A stretch of DNA of 64,000 bases from the NCBI GenBank assembly GCA_031761405.1, contig JASEVX010000008.1:37020903-37084902 (forward strand), read 5' to 3'. This DNA is from Serripes groenlandicus. Its lineage: Eukaryota; Mollusca; Bivalvia; Cardiida; Cardiidae. Position numbers and translations under genes: made by a program. Under the pieces are notes generated by a model. It had not been told where the DNA came from. It ran no database searches and saw nothing but the letters and a program-made list of their open reading frames with translations. Shown here piece after piece: positions 1 to 9,791 of the stretch (the first letter of the stretch is position 1; each line of letters starts with the position of its first letter).

Positions 1-1687
1 TATCCAGTTATCAAGGGATAGACATACCGAGATGTGCAAAGCAATATAGCCCCTCTTCTTCGAAAGGGAGCATAAATATTAATAATAGATTTGAAATCAT
101 TATGGCAAAAGGGGAAATTGCTCATCAATAGTGTTTTCAAAAGGCGTCTGAAATGGTAACAAGTGGACCATGATGGTCCTGAATCGCTCAGCTGATTTAA
201 AAGAAATAAAAGTTTTTAATTTTCTTATGATATGCATACAAGGAAAACAAGCAATGCCCACTTGAGGTCACAATGGCAGGCAACTAATGTGAAGCATCTG
301 GCCAGAATGAAATATTTCCAAGGTCATAAATTATTGTTGGTCTTGTGAAAATGTATTGACCCCAACTCCGAATATATCATTCGGTCCACAAAATACTTTA
401 ATTATCATATTACCCAAAAGCTATACGGAAATACCAACAGGAACATTCACGACAGTACAGTGTCTTCCTATGTATTGACTGTACTGGACCAACTGGTGCA
501 TTCAGAGTATGCAATCTCTTAATACAATATATTATTGTTTTCAAAGATGCATGTAACAGTAAACTTAGAAGTGTAATTTACCAAAACAGTTGTATTTGAA
601 TGATTTTCTGGTAGTTCATCTCCTCCAGTATTATACTGTACTTTACAGAGGGCAGGCGTGGCCTGAATCGATCCCCTAAGTGAAAGCTACGTAACATATG
701 TGTAACTGCTAATATCGGAGAAATTTTAATCAAGATCGTGAATGAAACTGTTAGGAATGGACACTAAATGAAACTTATCAATAAAGAACATTTCTTATCA
801 TATTAAATCTTTGAATAGTTTGTAAGAGGACCACCAAAGTTACATTCCCGTGAAGTTTGGTTGATATCAGTACAATGGTTAGGGAGGAGATTTTGTTTAA
901 AGCTAAAGGTTCACTGAATCCTTATTCCTTTAACAAATTACAAATGTATCCTGAAACCAGACAGAAACTTGAATAGAAAAGAAACTATTCAGTTTTGTCA
1001 TTTTACTCCTTTTCTGATGCCGTCTGGCTGCCATGTTTTTTAACCAATCAATACGGCTTCAGCAAATCTTGTAGAATGTCACTCATGGAACATTTGTACT
1101 AAATTATCTTTGAATAGGATTCAGAGGAGAAGAATTTTTTTACTCCCTTCCTGCTGCCGCACCAACAAAAGTCGTGTTTATAATTCATATCTTTGAACGA
1201 ATTTGAAAGATGACCACCAAAGGAACATTCCTGAGATGTTTTGCTAAAATTTCCCAGTGGATTAGGATGAGATATCATTTGAAGCTTAAAGTTATTTTTA
1301 CCCCTTTACTGATGTCGCCTGGCAATTATGTCTTTCAACTTATCAATATGGCTTAAATAATTATGAATAGAGTCAATGAGGGAATAAGACAAGCACTTTC
1401 ATAAGAATAGAGTATTAAAATGTTGTCATTTTGCCCATTTCGCTCCTCTTTTTTTTTCAACCAACTAATATGGCTTGAACAATTTTCGTAGAGAGTCTCT
1501 GAAGGAACATTTCTACTAATTAACTGGAATTGGACAAGAATCTTAAATATTGGTCATTTTACTCCCTTTCTCATATACCACACACACAGAGTTCTACATA
1601 CTTAAGAAAAGGACCGCAAAAAGAACATTCCTTGTTGTGTTGTCCAGTGGATAAGGATGAGATGTTATTTGAAGCGAAATGTTCAAT

Positions 1688-1707
1688 CCCCCCCCCCCCC
1701 CCCCCTT
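1688..1707 (+). repeat. Poly-C run
   Basis: An uninterrupted run of about 20 C. The equivalent positions in copies A and B (near 15500 and 47450) have only short C runs (CCCCC), so the tract grew in copy Z only. Confidence 0.9.
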
Positions 1708-2100
1708 TATATGCCACCTGGTTTCTGAGACTTTCAACCAATCAATTATACTTAAAACAGATAGAGGGTCACTGAATAAACAGTTATGCTAAATAATCTT
1801 GAAATCCGACAAGCACTCTCATAAGAATGTAGTTTTAAAATGTTGTCATTTTGCTCCTTTTCTTATACCGACTGATTGTCATGTTTAACACCCAATCAAT
1901 ATATATATTTATCACATGACATGCTTGTATCCGATCTTATATACCCAATACGTATTTCTTTATATGAAGAGAAGAAGACGTTTATTTCGAATATAAATTC
2001 AATAGGCCACATGACCCGTGAGAAAAACAAACATATGTAACGTGTGTAATATAACAAGACCGAATCACTAATTTTGTATTCATCCTCGAACGTTTACAAA

Positions 2101-2265
2101 ATGACTAAGAACGTGTATCTTGTAAAAACAAACGTCACGATAGTTGGACGAGGGTAAAGGGACCATTATCGGTCATAAAAGTTCTACGGAGGGTAACATC
2201 GACACAGTTCTGATTGATGGCATTGATTTTGAAGTTGATTTGCCAGCGGAGATAAACATATCGAG
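2101..2265 (+). pseudogene. Unidentified ORF relic, cut by an inverted-repeat element
   Basis: An ATG at 2101 in a good start context (ACAAAATGA) opens a frame that reaches a stop at about 2155. A second frame, shifted by one base, stays open from 2144 and encodes residues such as GTIIGHKSSTEGNIDTVLID. At 2261 it runs into the terminal repeat of a small transposable element, so its last codons up to 2332 are not native. The composition (I, V, D, G, T) looks protein-like, but I recognise no family. It looks like the remnant of a coding region broken by an indel and an insertion. A chance ORF is possible. Confidence 0.25.
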
Positions 2266-2491
2266 GGCTTGGGGTGAAACGGTTGTAACTAAAATTGGTA
2301 ATTGTTTACCAAGGTTAATCACCTCGCCATAACGTTTTTATAAGCGTTAAATAATTTTTCTTGGTAAACAATGGAAATTTAGGTGCCATTGTTCGTTCAT
2401 TTGCATTGTTTACAAAAGGGTCGAAATTGCCCCTAAACCAGGGTTTTCAAAATAGGTTTTAAGTTACAACTGTTTCACGCCAAGCCTTCGA
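2261..2491. mobile_element. MITE, TIR CGAGGGCTTGGSGTGAAAC, copy 1
   Basis: The element begins CGAGGGCTTGGGGTGAAACG and ends with the reverse complement, GTTTCACGCCAAGCCTTCG. Both arms continue into GTTGTAACTAAAA and TTTTAAGTTACAAC. A second, better preserved copy lies at 52529-52775 and shares the interior (ACCTCGCCATAA, ATTTGCATTGTTTACAAA). With about 230-250 bp and no coding capacity it is a non-autonomous DNA transposon. The flanks suggest a TA target, but this is not certain. Confidence 0.8.
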
Positions 2492-2618
2492 CATGTATCT
2501 AGTTCTCCGAAGGTCAACACGCTTGTGTATAATGTAGTGTGACGTAAAGGGGGGGGGGGGGGAAGCTTTGCGTGCATATTAAAAATATGTTAATTCAACC
2601 CGTTTTCTTGCACATATC

Positions 2619-2912
2619 TTATTGTTCCGTATTTTCATGATTAATTACATGATCAATCTTTTTTTTAGTAATTAGTTTCTGTACCCGTTCGACTTCGGCA
2701 TAATAATTGGCGGCATTGTTATACGGTTTACTGACGAAATTAAAATAGCTTTGGAAAACCCGGTTTTCTTTTTGTATTTCGTTATGTGATGAAAAGAATC
2801 TGACATTCGTTGTCATTTCATAAACAGTCTTATTAAACTCGTGAAAGAAATTGTTATTAAGTTCACCAAAAGCTCGCTTAATAACAAATTTCTTGAACTC
2901 GTTTAATAACAC
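2619..2912 (-). CDS. Unidentified small ORF, 97 aa
   Basis: A leftward ORF of 97 codons inside the copy Z-specific insertion, from ATG at 2912 to a stop at 2619. The product is rich in N, K, F and E, has no cysteine or tryptophan, contains stretches such as NEFKKFVIKRAFGELNNNF, and shows no signal peptide or membrane segment. It converges with the ORF relic at 2101-2265. A 97-codon frame in DNA this AT-rich is somewhat longer than expected by chance, but I recognise no domain. It could be the remains of a gene carried by the inserted element or a chance ORF. Confidence 0.25.
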   Translation of the reverse strand: MLLNEFKKFVIKRAFGELNNNFFHEFNKTVYEMTTNVRFFSSHNEIQKENRVFQSYFNFVSKPYNNAANYYAEVERVQKLITKKKIDHVINHENTEQ

Positions 2913-3405
2913 TTTATATGAAATGACAACTCATGTCAGATCCTATATATATGTGTAGAGAGTTATCCAATGATAACATTATATTATATTATAGTACTGG
3001 TTAAGTTTCCAGGAATAAGTTTAAACATTATTCGACATTTTGTTGTTATCAGACAAGCTAGTTCAGAGGAGAATATGTTTAAATCATTTGGCAAGTTCTC
3101 CGTAGAAAATAAATATACCCCGCAATTTCTTCATTGTCACAATATTTCCATTTGTGCAGGTGATATTTAAAATTGTTCATTTGTTTAACATTGTCTTCAT
3201 GAGCAATGTCTCCTTTTGCCACATTGTTTTCAAAAATTGTCCGTAGCAAATGCATCTTCAAGTGGGAAAACAAATGCAATTTAAATATCACAAACAAATC
3301 TAATTTGTTATAAGGAATCTTTTTTCTTCAATTATTTATGTTTCTATAGGGAACCCAAGGTTACAATTTACAAAGGGTAATTTGTTCAGGCCGTCGTACA
3401 AACTT

Positions 3406-3463
3406 GGGGGGTGGGGGGTGGGGGGTGGGGGCTTGGGGAGGGGGGGGGGGGGTGGGTGTAGGG
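3406..3463 (+). repeat. G-rich tract (G-quadruplex potential)
   Basis: Repeated GGGGGGT units followed by a run of 12 G. The homologous place in copy A (near 16167) has only CTGGTGGGTAGGGTG, so the tract expanded in copy Z. Several runs of at least four G at short spacing meet the usual G-quadruplex rule. Confidence 0.85.
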
Positions 3464-4022
3464 CTTGTGGCTAGTGATATCAATATCCTTTATAACACTT
3501 AAATATGAGATTATAATTCAATTTGATTTCCCAGAATAAGCGGAATTTATTTTCCTTGAATGACTTTCGCTTGTGTTTGCATTCGTAATTCAGTTTAGAA
3601 TTGTTTGCACTATTTTATTTTTCTATGATGGCCTTGCTATCGCAATTCTACCAAAAATGAGCAATATCACTTTAACTGAAATAATACATATATATATTTG
3701 TTTTTCCTCAATAAAGGTGAGCATAAACATAAAGAATATAAGGTACATATATAAAGATAACTCATAAAATAAGATAAACAAGAAGTATTCGAACAGAAAC
3801 GGTAAGTACACAGGTACAGGCAAAAAGAGAATTTCCTGTCATCATACGACAAGGGTCACAAACATTTCTCCTTATGCAGCAATGTTTACAATGCCCTTTT
3901 GCTGCAGAGTCGTCAGAAAGTGTCTGGTCTGTATTTGTGCAAGTGTTAAAAGGGCAATGACCGTAGATCAATGTTTTACCGTTGATGCTAACAGTACTGC
4001 TGTAACAGTTCACTGATTTCGT

Positions 4023-4203
4023 TTAACTCTTTCCCATATACAACCAATCTACAGCAGACGACTTCTAAAATATTTTTCAAAAACATAAAAAAAAAAATCT
4101 CTCTAAATAAGGGTTTCATTATTAAAAAGAGTTGCCACAATGTTTTCAAAAGTCGTCTGCTGCAGATATGTCAGAATGCGTCTACAAGTGGGAAAAGGGT
4201 TAA
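4023..4203. mobile_element. piggyBac-like MITE with TTAA ends (type copy)
   Basis: The element is bounded by TTAA at 4023-4026 and 4200-4203. It starts CTCTTTCCCATATACAA and ends TGGGAAAAGGG, so the arms are inverted versions of CCCTTTCCCACATA. The subterminal motif CAGCAGACGACTT pairs with AAGTCGTCTGCTG at the other end. The interior GCCACAATGTTTTCAAAAG is shared with dozens of fragments in the window. TTAA target sites and CCCTTT-type ends are typical of piggyBac elements. At about 180 bp it has no transposase, so this is a non-autonomous member. The piggyBac assignment is an inference from the ends only. Confidence 0.65.
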
Positions 4204-5020
4204 AACGGAAATGATGGATATATTCCTCTTGACACTACTATATCCTTTACCTTTTCCGATATGAATGGTCCATCAAAGTGCAGCAGTCGACTAAGAAACG
4301 TATAGAAAATCATTATCATTATTTGAGTAATTGAGTGTTTTCAAATTGTTGCTGCTTTCAAATGCGTTATTTTCAATGTTTTTGAAAAAGGGTTAAACCT
4401 CGTATAAACCTGATCACCTCGTTTAAACTATTAGTATTTTCTCGCGGTGCGAAGTATAGAGAGAAAATGTTGTCTTAGCGACATGTGATTTGAATTGTGG
4501 GTATGTTATTTAAGCACGGGTGAACCCGTGCGCAGTTTGTGTAAGCAAATCATTCTACCAGTCAGTCACGTACAGGCAAGACGTGTTCAATTTCAATTTC
4601 ATTAATGATTTCGTTATTTCTTTATACATTACTTTAGATGAAAGTCGATTATTTTCAATAATTGAAGTCCTTTGAGAGTTGAAAGGGACAATATTTATAT
4701 TTGGTTAAGTCACCATGTACCACTAAATGTATTTATGCACACTAAAGGAGTGCGTATTGCATTTGTCTAGAGCAAAGTAAGGTCCGGCGCTTCACGGTAT
4801 GGCATTTGACGCCCGGACACAGGTTTCCAGAGTTATTTCATCAAAAAGATGTTTTTATCTCTGGTTGTTCCTGGGCCAGTCGACCGCATTAAATAAGCTC
4901 ATATTGTTTATAGATCTGGGTTTTTATAACTAATGTTGATTTAAGACTTGATCAGAAGAATCTGTTAATGATTATTTGTATCTCAGTCCTGTACTAATAA
5001 AGCCTGCCTGGTACATGCTA
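4204..5020. other. Non-coding stretch, nothing recognised
   Basis: No supported gene. It contains diffuse AT-rich sequence and one short GC-rich patch near 4781-4815. No long ORF, splice-like exon or clear repeat relationship was seen. Confidence 0.5.
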
Positions 5021-5023
5021 ACA

Positions 5024-5046
5024 ATGTTGTTGTTGTTGTTGTTGTT
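5024..5046 (+). repeat. (TTG)n microsatellite
   Basis: About seven GTT/TTG repeats following CAAT. Simple microsatellite. Confidence 0.85.
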
Positions 5047-5077
5047 TATAGGGGTATGAAAGAAGTGTAGCTAAGAC

Positions 5078-5259
5078 TACAGTAGAACCTGTATAGTAAA
5101 ACCACCTATGGGGGGGGGGGGCATTATGGTCTTTGTTTACAGATGGTCTTTTATTACAGAATCTTTTTTGCAGAAAATGAGTAATTCGGGAAAAAGGTGG
5201 GGTTGCTATAGAAAGGAAATTATTAATCCCAGACCGTCTTTAGCACAGGTTTGACTGTA
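5078..5259. mobile_element. MITE with TIR TACAGTMRAACCTGT, copy 1
   Basis: Starts TACAGTAGAACCTGTATAG and ends GCACAGGTTTGACTGTA, which is an inverted match. The interior includes GCAGAAAATGAGTAATT and TGGTCTTTxATTACAG, shared with the second copy at 38893-39074. A run of about 12 G sits inside this copy. It is about 180 bp, has no coding capacity and is flanked by TA-type sequence. Confidence 0.8.
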
Positions 5260-6069
5260 TCTCAGTTTCGATCAAGAACGAAATTGATGGTTATACCTGG
5301 ACCTGGTTATACCTTAAATCAGGACGACACTTAATCGACATAATGTGGCACACATAAAGGATAGCTAATAATGATACTCATTTTATGCGTTAAAGATCCT
5401 TCAAATAAAGACAACCACTGAACAAAGACCAGATTGTAGTCTTTTCGCTGGTGATCTTTATACACAGGTCCAACAGTACTTTAACTTCGATAACAAACAT
5501 AGTGGAAAATAATATACCCTAAACCAGGGAGAGAATTAATTGTAAATAGCAGGCATAGATTTTCGAAAACAAACAGTTGTAAAAGACAACACTGTGGTGT
5601 TGGAATCTGTGGTAATCTGTTAATGATATCGACTTACGGATATATAACCGAATGGGACACTATTTCTATATATAACTACAGAAATGTTTATTAGTTGATA
5701 CACGTTACACAGAGAGATACATTATCACACAATTAAAGCTGTTCGGGCATAAAACCATGGATAAATGGGCTATAGTTCTAGTTTGATGGTGTTTCAATCA
5801 CGCTCAAAGTACAATGAATATGTACCTTAGTAGTGGCAAAATAGGCTACTTAAAACTATGTTTCTTAATTTACTTCTTTGCGTTTTAATCCATTCCTCCC
5901 ATTTTCTAACATTTTAAGTACAAGGGAAAGAACCTCTACCTCTATGTTTAACTAAATCTACAGCTTACCACCCTTGGTCTGAGATTGCATAATCCGGGTC
6001 CTATGTAGCCCACTTTTCCACTAACTGTAAATCTTGATATAATAATCAACAACCTCTGGGAACCGACAT

Positions 6070-6353
6070 GAGTTCTTCACAACTGCATACTTCTCCGATG
6101 GCCTAGTGGTAAAACATGGGTATCGGGAGAGGGATGTCGGGAGTTCTTCACAACTGCATACTTCTCCGATGGCCTAGTGGTAAAACATGGGTATCGGGAG
6201 AGGGATGTCGGGAGTTCTTCACAACTGCATACTTCTCCGATGGCCTAGTGGTAAAACATGGGTATCGGGAGAGGGATGTCGGGAGTTCTTCACAACTGCA
6301 TACTTCTCCGATGGCCTAGTGGTAAAACATGGGTATCGGGAGCGGGAGGTCGA
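6070..6353 (+). repeat. 71 bp tandem array of a tRNA-like SINE head (4 units)
   Basis: Four units start at 6070, 6141, 6212 and 6283, each GAGTTCTTCACAACTGCATA followed by CTTCTCCGATGGCCTAGTGG. TGGCCTAGTGG fits an RNA polymerase III A box, and GAGAGTTCGAT in the last unit fits a B box. The first three units have GGATGTCGGGAGTTC at the B-box position. Copy B has a single diverged unit at about 42443-42515, so the expansion is private to copy A. These are repeat units, not functional tRNA genes. Confidence 0.85.
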
Positions 6354-6379
6354 GAGTTCGATGAGAGAAAGAGATATAT

Positions 6380-6589
6380 AGAGATTGGGAGTCTTGTTAG
6401 GGCTGGCCGCCCGAGAGGGGCTCATTTGCTAGAGAGCTTATTTGCTGGGCGACTGACAGGAGGAGTGAGACACAGACATTATGTTTGGTTTTGATACGTA
6501 GACAATATCCTTGTTAGTGAATAAAGATGTAGAAAACAACGCGAGTACTTTTATATTTATATTTATATGTGTGGTACCTCTTTGTGTCA
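6380..6589 (+). repeat. Left direct repeat (LTR-like) of the 3.2 kb insertion
   Basis: Begins AGAGATTGGGAGTC and ends TTTGTGTCA. Contains GAATAAAGATG, a possible polyadenylation signal, which is GAATACAGATG in the right copy. Confidence 0.7.
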
Positions 6590-6840
6590 CATAAGAGGTA
6601 TACGCACTTCTTTTATGGTGTTCGTGACCGAGGATTGAATTTGACATTTTTAATCCTACGAAATGGGTTGTTGCAGTACATTCGTTTGTCGCAATTACAT
6701 TCGTTTAGACAATATTTTTATTTGGCCAATAACGCTGTGAACATTTTCCTTGCTGTAATGCTCCTGTATAGTACCGTTCCTGAAGAGTCCAGTCAACTCA
6801 ACAAACCGTAAGTTGCTTTACTCTTATAGCCTTCATAAGA

Positions 6841-7095
6841 ATGGCAGAACAAGCTTTTCTCATGTTGTTAAAGTTGGTCGATGACTTGGGAGATCATCTG
6901 GCTACTATGAGGAATAACCAGGGCATCGCAAAAATGTACAAAATTAACATAGGTTCACTCATTGGTTTTCTGAATTTCGTTCTTGTTGGTATATTGTCTG
7001 CTTGGCGCGACGTGTCATTTACAAATGTTTCCGTTTGCGTGTATTGTTACCGGTTACAAAGTATGCAAACACAGGAACATACTGCGTTACTTTAA
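6841..7095 (+). CDS. Unidentified ORF inside the 3.2 kb insertion, 84 aa
   Basis: An ATG at 6841 in a favourable context (AAGAATGGC) opens 84 codons. The N-terminus (MAEQAFLMLLKLVDDLGDHL) could form an amphipathic helix, and residues 37-54 (about IGSLIGFLNFVLVGILSA) form a hydrophobic stretch that could span a membrane. I recognise no family. It is the only ORF of note in the insertion and could be a relic of its coding part. No splice sites or neighbours support it as a host gene. Confidence 0.2.
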   Translation: MAEQAFLMLLKLVDDLGDHLATMRNNQGIAKMYKINIGSLIGFLNFVLVGILSAWRDVSFTNVSVCVYCYRLQSMQTQEHTALL

Positions 7096-7928
7096 ACGTC
7101 ATAAGCGATCGCGTCATATACAAGTGTGATGTCATATAATATGTGAAACTTATACTTTATGTTGCTACTTTTAGTGAGACATTTTCCGATACGCCAATGA
7201 TTACCTTTCTTTACATGCCACAGCGAGGAAGAAATGTATAACTAAGTATAACAATAATGATAAGACAAACTCTCCAAGAATACAGGTGTTATTTCTAGAA
7301 AGAGATAAGAGACAAAACAACCGAGTGTTGTATTTGCAATAAACTCTAAGTGACGCAATTTTGTTTGTTATAATACATAGCCGCCATGAGATAATAATGT
7401 CAGAGTTGTTACATGTAAAACACGTGGTCTATGTGTGTACAGTGGCATTTAATATGTATCTCTTGAAGGAGATATATACTATCCATAGTTGTCAAAGTTG
7501 CGCAATCATTCTGAAAATGCTGCTAACTTACCGTAATTTTAAGTTGTCCCTACTGAATCTGTTTACCTTAGCAACGGACTGGAATTCATAATAACTGTTT
7601 TGAGTAGCGACCTTACCTGTTGCTACTGTAAAGTCCAATTAGTCTCAGATATATTCGTTATTTTGGAATCGTACTTTGTTCGCAAAGAATTGTAGGATGC
7701 GTAATCTACATGTATGTACAAGCAAATAAATCTGTCATTCAAGAAACATATATAGATACAACATGACCTGTGACCTTTAGATAAGTCTACCGGCTGCCAA
7801 TCGTAGAATAGAAAATATTTTAAATCTTTCAGCGCCGAATTGTTTAAAGAAGACTCTTCTTTGTTCAAATCGGGCGTCTCCATTTCTCTTGTAATAAAAC
7901 TTCTGGACTATTTTGATGAATAAAAGGC

Positions 7929-7992
7929 AAACAATGCTGATTTCAGGTGAGACAGCTCGTTACGAGCTGACTCACCTGAATCAGTATTGTTT
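7929..7992. repeat. Near-perfect 64 bp hairpin
   Basis: The left arm CAGGTGAGACAGCTCGT pairs with ACGAGCTGACTCACCTG on the right, and the outer bases AAACAATGCTGAT pair with ATCAGTATTGTTT. The loop is nearly absent, so this is a cruciform-type palindrome. It lies inside the copy A-specific insertion. Confidence 0.85.
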
Positions 7993-9150
7993 GCAAAAAC
8001 CGCAATATTGCCTTTGGCGCTGAGAGAGTTAATAACCACCTGTTTAGAGAATTATGAATGGAATTCCTGGAGTAATACTACGAAACAATATTTTACCCAG
8101 AGACGATTACAACGCTGTGCTAGATGTTAAACAAATGATCTAGATTGTAGACCAATCAAATGTTGTATTTAATCTATAATGTCGAAGAAATAAAGGAAAC
8201 GAAACGTTTTGATTGGTTCATAGTTAAGTTGGCGATCCTTCCACTTATAAGGGGAAGTTTTAAAATGAAATGTTCTGCATACTAACCTTTAATTGTTTTC
8301 CTAAAGAAAGAAATTTCAGTGAAAATAATCAATGAAAACGTATGAAATATAATATTTAAGAGCAAAATATTAATTATTTTTTAAACATGATAAGTTTTCA
8401 GTTATTTATCGTCAATTGAAGCTTATACACCTCTTGGGAGCCTCGCGTAATCTCCAGTCATGTGACGTATTCTTGGCAAGCTACACTCGATTACCGATTC
8501 TATATCTTTTAAAGAACAATGTTCCAACTGGTTCACGATTATAATGCATTACCAACTCAAGGAGCTGTCGAAATTCTTAGATATACAACATTATTGCGCA
8601 AATTGTATAATTCATGGAAAATTACTGGTTGTTTTGATTATTAACAAAACCTTTCTGATATTCAAGTCAAATAATATGTGCATGTTCCATTTCGTAGTGT
8701 TTTTTCATATTGATCGCCGTTTATCTTTTTTAAAGATTTTTCTTGTTACTAGTGCTGAACACATAGTTTAATGATAACTGGTTTATATATTACATAAGTG
8801 GAGAATTGCACAGTGACGAATTCGTATTTGTGTATAGACATGTATGTGTTGATCATGCTATATACCTACATGTTTAGTTTTAAATGGCATTTTAGATTTT
8901 TTTCATAGCAAATGCTTTAAAAAAAAAAGAATAGTAACGTTCAGTTGGTTTTATTGATGTTATTTATAGTAAATTAAGACAATGTCTTACCACATATTTG
9001 CAAGTACAGACACCTATCGTATCTGTGTGAACTAAGTGTTTTATCACATATATATGCTTAGGCCATTTATAGGTTTGCTAATGTCGACATTGTGTTATTC
9101 CTTCTTTATTTCAAATTTTCAAAGTTGAACATTTCTTAAGTGTTGGAGGT

Positions 9151-9357
9151 ATGTTACAAAATGTCTCCCTACGTTCTGCCACGGAGAAGTTCTGTATACC
9201 TGAGCATTTACGTGACGATGTTACCATGGTGATAAGCAAGCCAGGTATATAAGTGACGAGCGCTGATTGTATGTAACAAAATGTCTCCCTACGTTCTGCC
9301 ACGGACAAGTTCTGTATACCTGAGCATTTACGTCATGATGTTACCATGGTGATATAA
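9151..9357 (+). repeat. 120 bp tandem duplication
   Basis: ACAAAATGTCTCCCTACGTT with the following GAGCATTTACGT and GATGTTACCATGGTGATA occurs twice, 120 bp apart, just inside the right direct repeat of the 3.2 kb insertion. Confidence 0.85.
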
Positions 9358-9396
9358 CCGGCTTGAGAGAGAGGGAGAGAGAGAGAGAGATAGAGA

Positions 9397-9604
9397 GAGA
9401 TTGGGAGTCTTGTTAGGGCTGGCCGCCCGAGAGGGGCTCATTTACTAGAGAGTTTATTTGCTGGGCGACTGGCAGGAGTGAGACACAGACATTATGTTTG
9501 GTTTTGATACGTAGACAATATCTTTGTTAGTGAATACAGATGTAGAAAACAACGCGAGTACTTTTATATTTATATATTTATATGTGTGGTACCTCTTTGT
9601 GTCA
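9397..9604 (+). repeat. Right direct repeat (LTR-like) of the 3.2 kb insertion
   Basis: Matches 6380-6589. It is preceded by about 35 bases made almost only of G and A, as expected for a polypurine tract, although the left copy also has a shorter GA-rich lead. Confidence 0.7.
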
Positions 9605-9791
9605 TAACGATCCATTCTAATAAGACCGCATGGTGAGCCGTCAGGTAGTTTAATACCTGTGTGGCATGCTTAGGGTCCACAATGTTGATTTTCTCACGAG
9701 ACGGCCTACACATTGATTATTGCCAGGCTACGCCCCTGATCTGTTGTATATTTTCTGTATGTGAAGAAGGGTTAATTAACGAAAGGAGGCT

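Larger units (their letters stand above)
1905..2945. mobile_element. Copy Z-specific ~1 kb insertion with two unidentified ORFs
   Basis: In copy A the flanks are joined: the sequence around 15660-15700 runs straight from the AAAGCAATCA part to the GTAGAGAGTTATCC part. In copy Z about 1 kb of unrelated sequence lies between them. The insert holds a rightward ORF region (2101-2265), a small inverted-repeat element (2261-2491), a G run near 2549-2562 and a leftward ORF (2619-2912). I could not define terminal repeats or a clear target-site duplication. It may be a relic of a mobile or viral element, but I cannot name it. Confidence 0.45.
283..3656 (+). repeat. Partial third segmental copy (copy Z) of GM2A-like intron 2
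   Basis: This stretch is collinear, with gaps, with 14976-17020 and 47265-48545, which lie in intron 2 of the GM2-activator-like copies A and B. Shared landmarks include AACTCCGAATATATCATTCG (near 365, 15053 and 47347), the tract near 1340-1880 matching 15150-15670, and CTTGCTATCGCAATTCTA (near 3634, 16990 and 48521). Similarity stops near 3656, just before the block that leads to exon 3 in the other copies. No exon of the gene is found in this copy inside the window. It is best read as a truncated duplicate whose left part lies outside the window. Confidence 0.7.
6362..9610 (+). mobile_element. Copy A-specific 3.2 kb insertion flanked by ~210 bp direct repeats
   Basis: It interrupts a SINE: copy B continues from the tRNA-like head to ATGATCCATTCTGATAAG (42550), while copy A inserts about 3.2 kb before CGATCCATTCTAATAAGACC (9608). 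Near-identical direct repeats lie at both ends, 6380-6589 and 9397-9604, differing by only a few changes. Within them, the segment from TGTTAGGGCTGG to CTTTGTGTCA starts TG and ends CA, and a GA-rich tract precedes the right one. This resembles LTRs with a polypurine tract. However, the repeats share extra sequence upstream of TG and I see no clear target duplication, gag or pol. It could be a non-autonomous LTR element or a recombination product. Confidence 0.45.

Noticed and set aside
3762..4013. Cysteine-rich minus-strand ORF (83 codons)
   Set aside because: It overlaps a piggyBac-like MITE fragment (CTTTTGCTGCAGAGTCGTCA); its cysteines do not fit any family.
6116..6494. Overlapping ORFs starting MGIGRGMSGVLHNCILLRW
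   Set aside because: They arise from the 71 bp SINE-head array; the frame changes from unit to unit because 71 is not a multiple of three.
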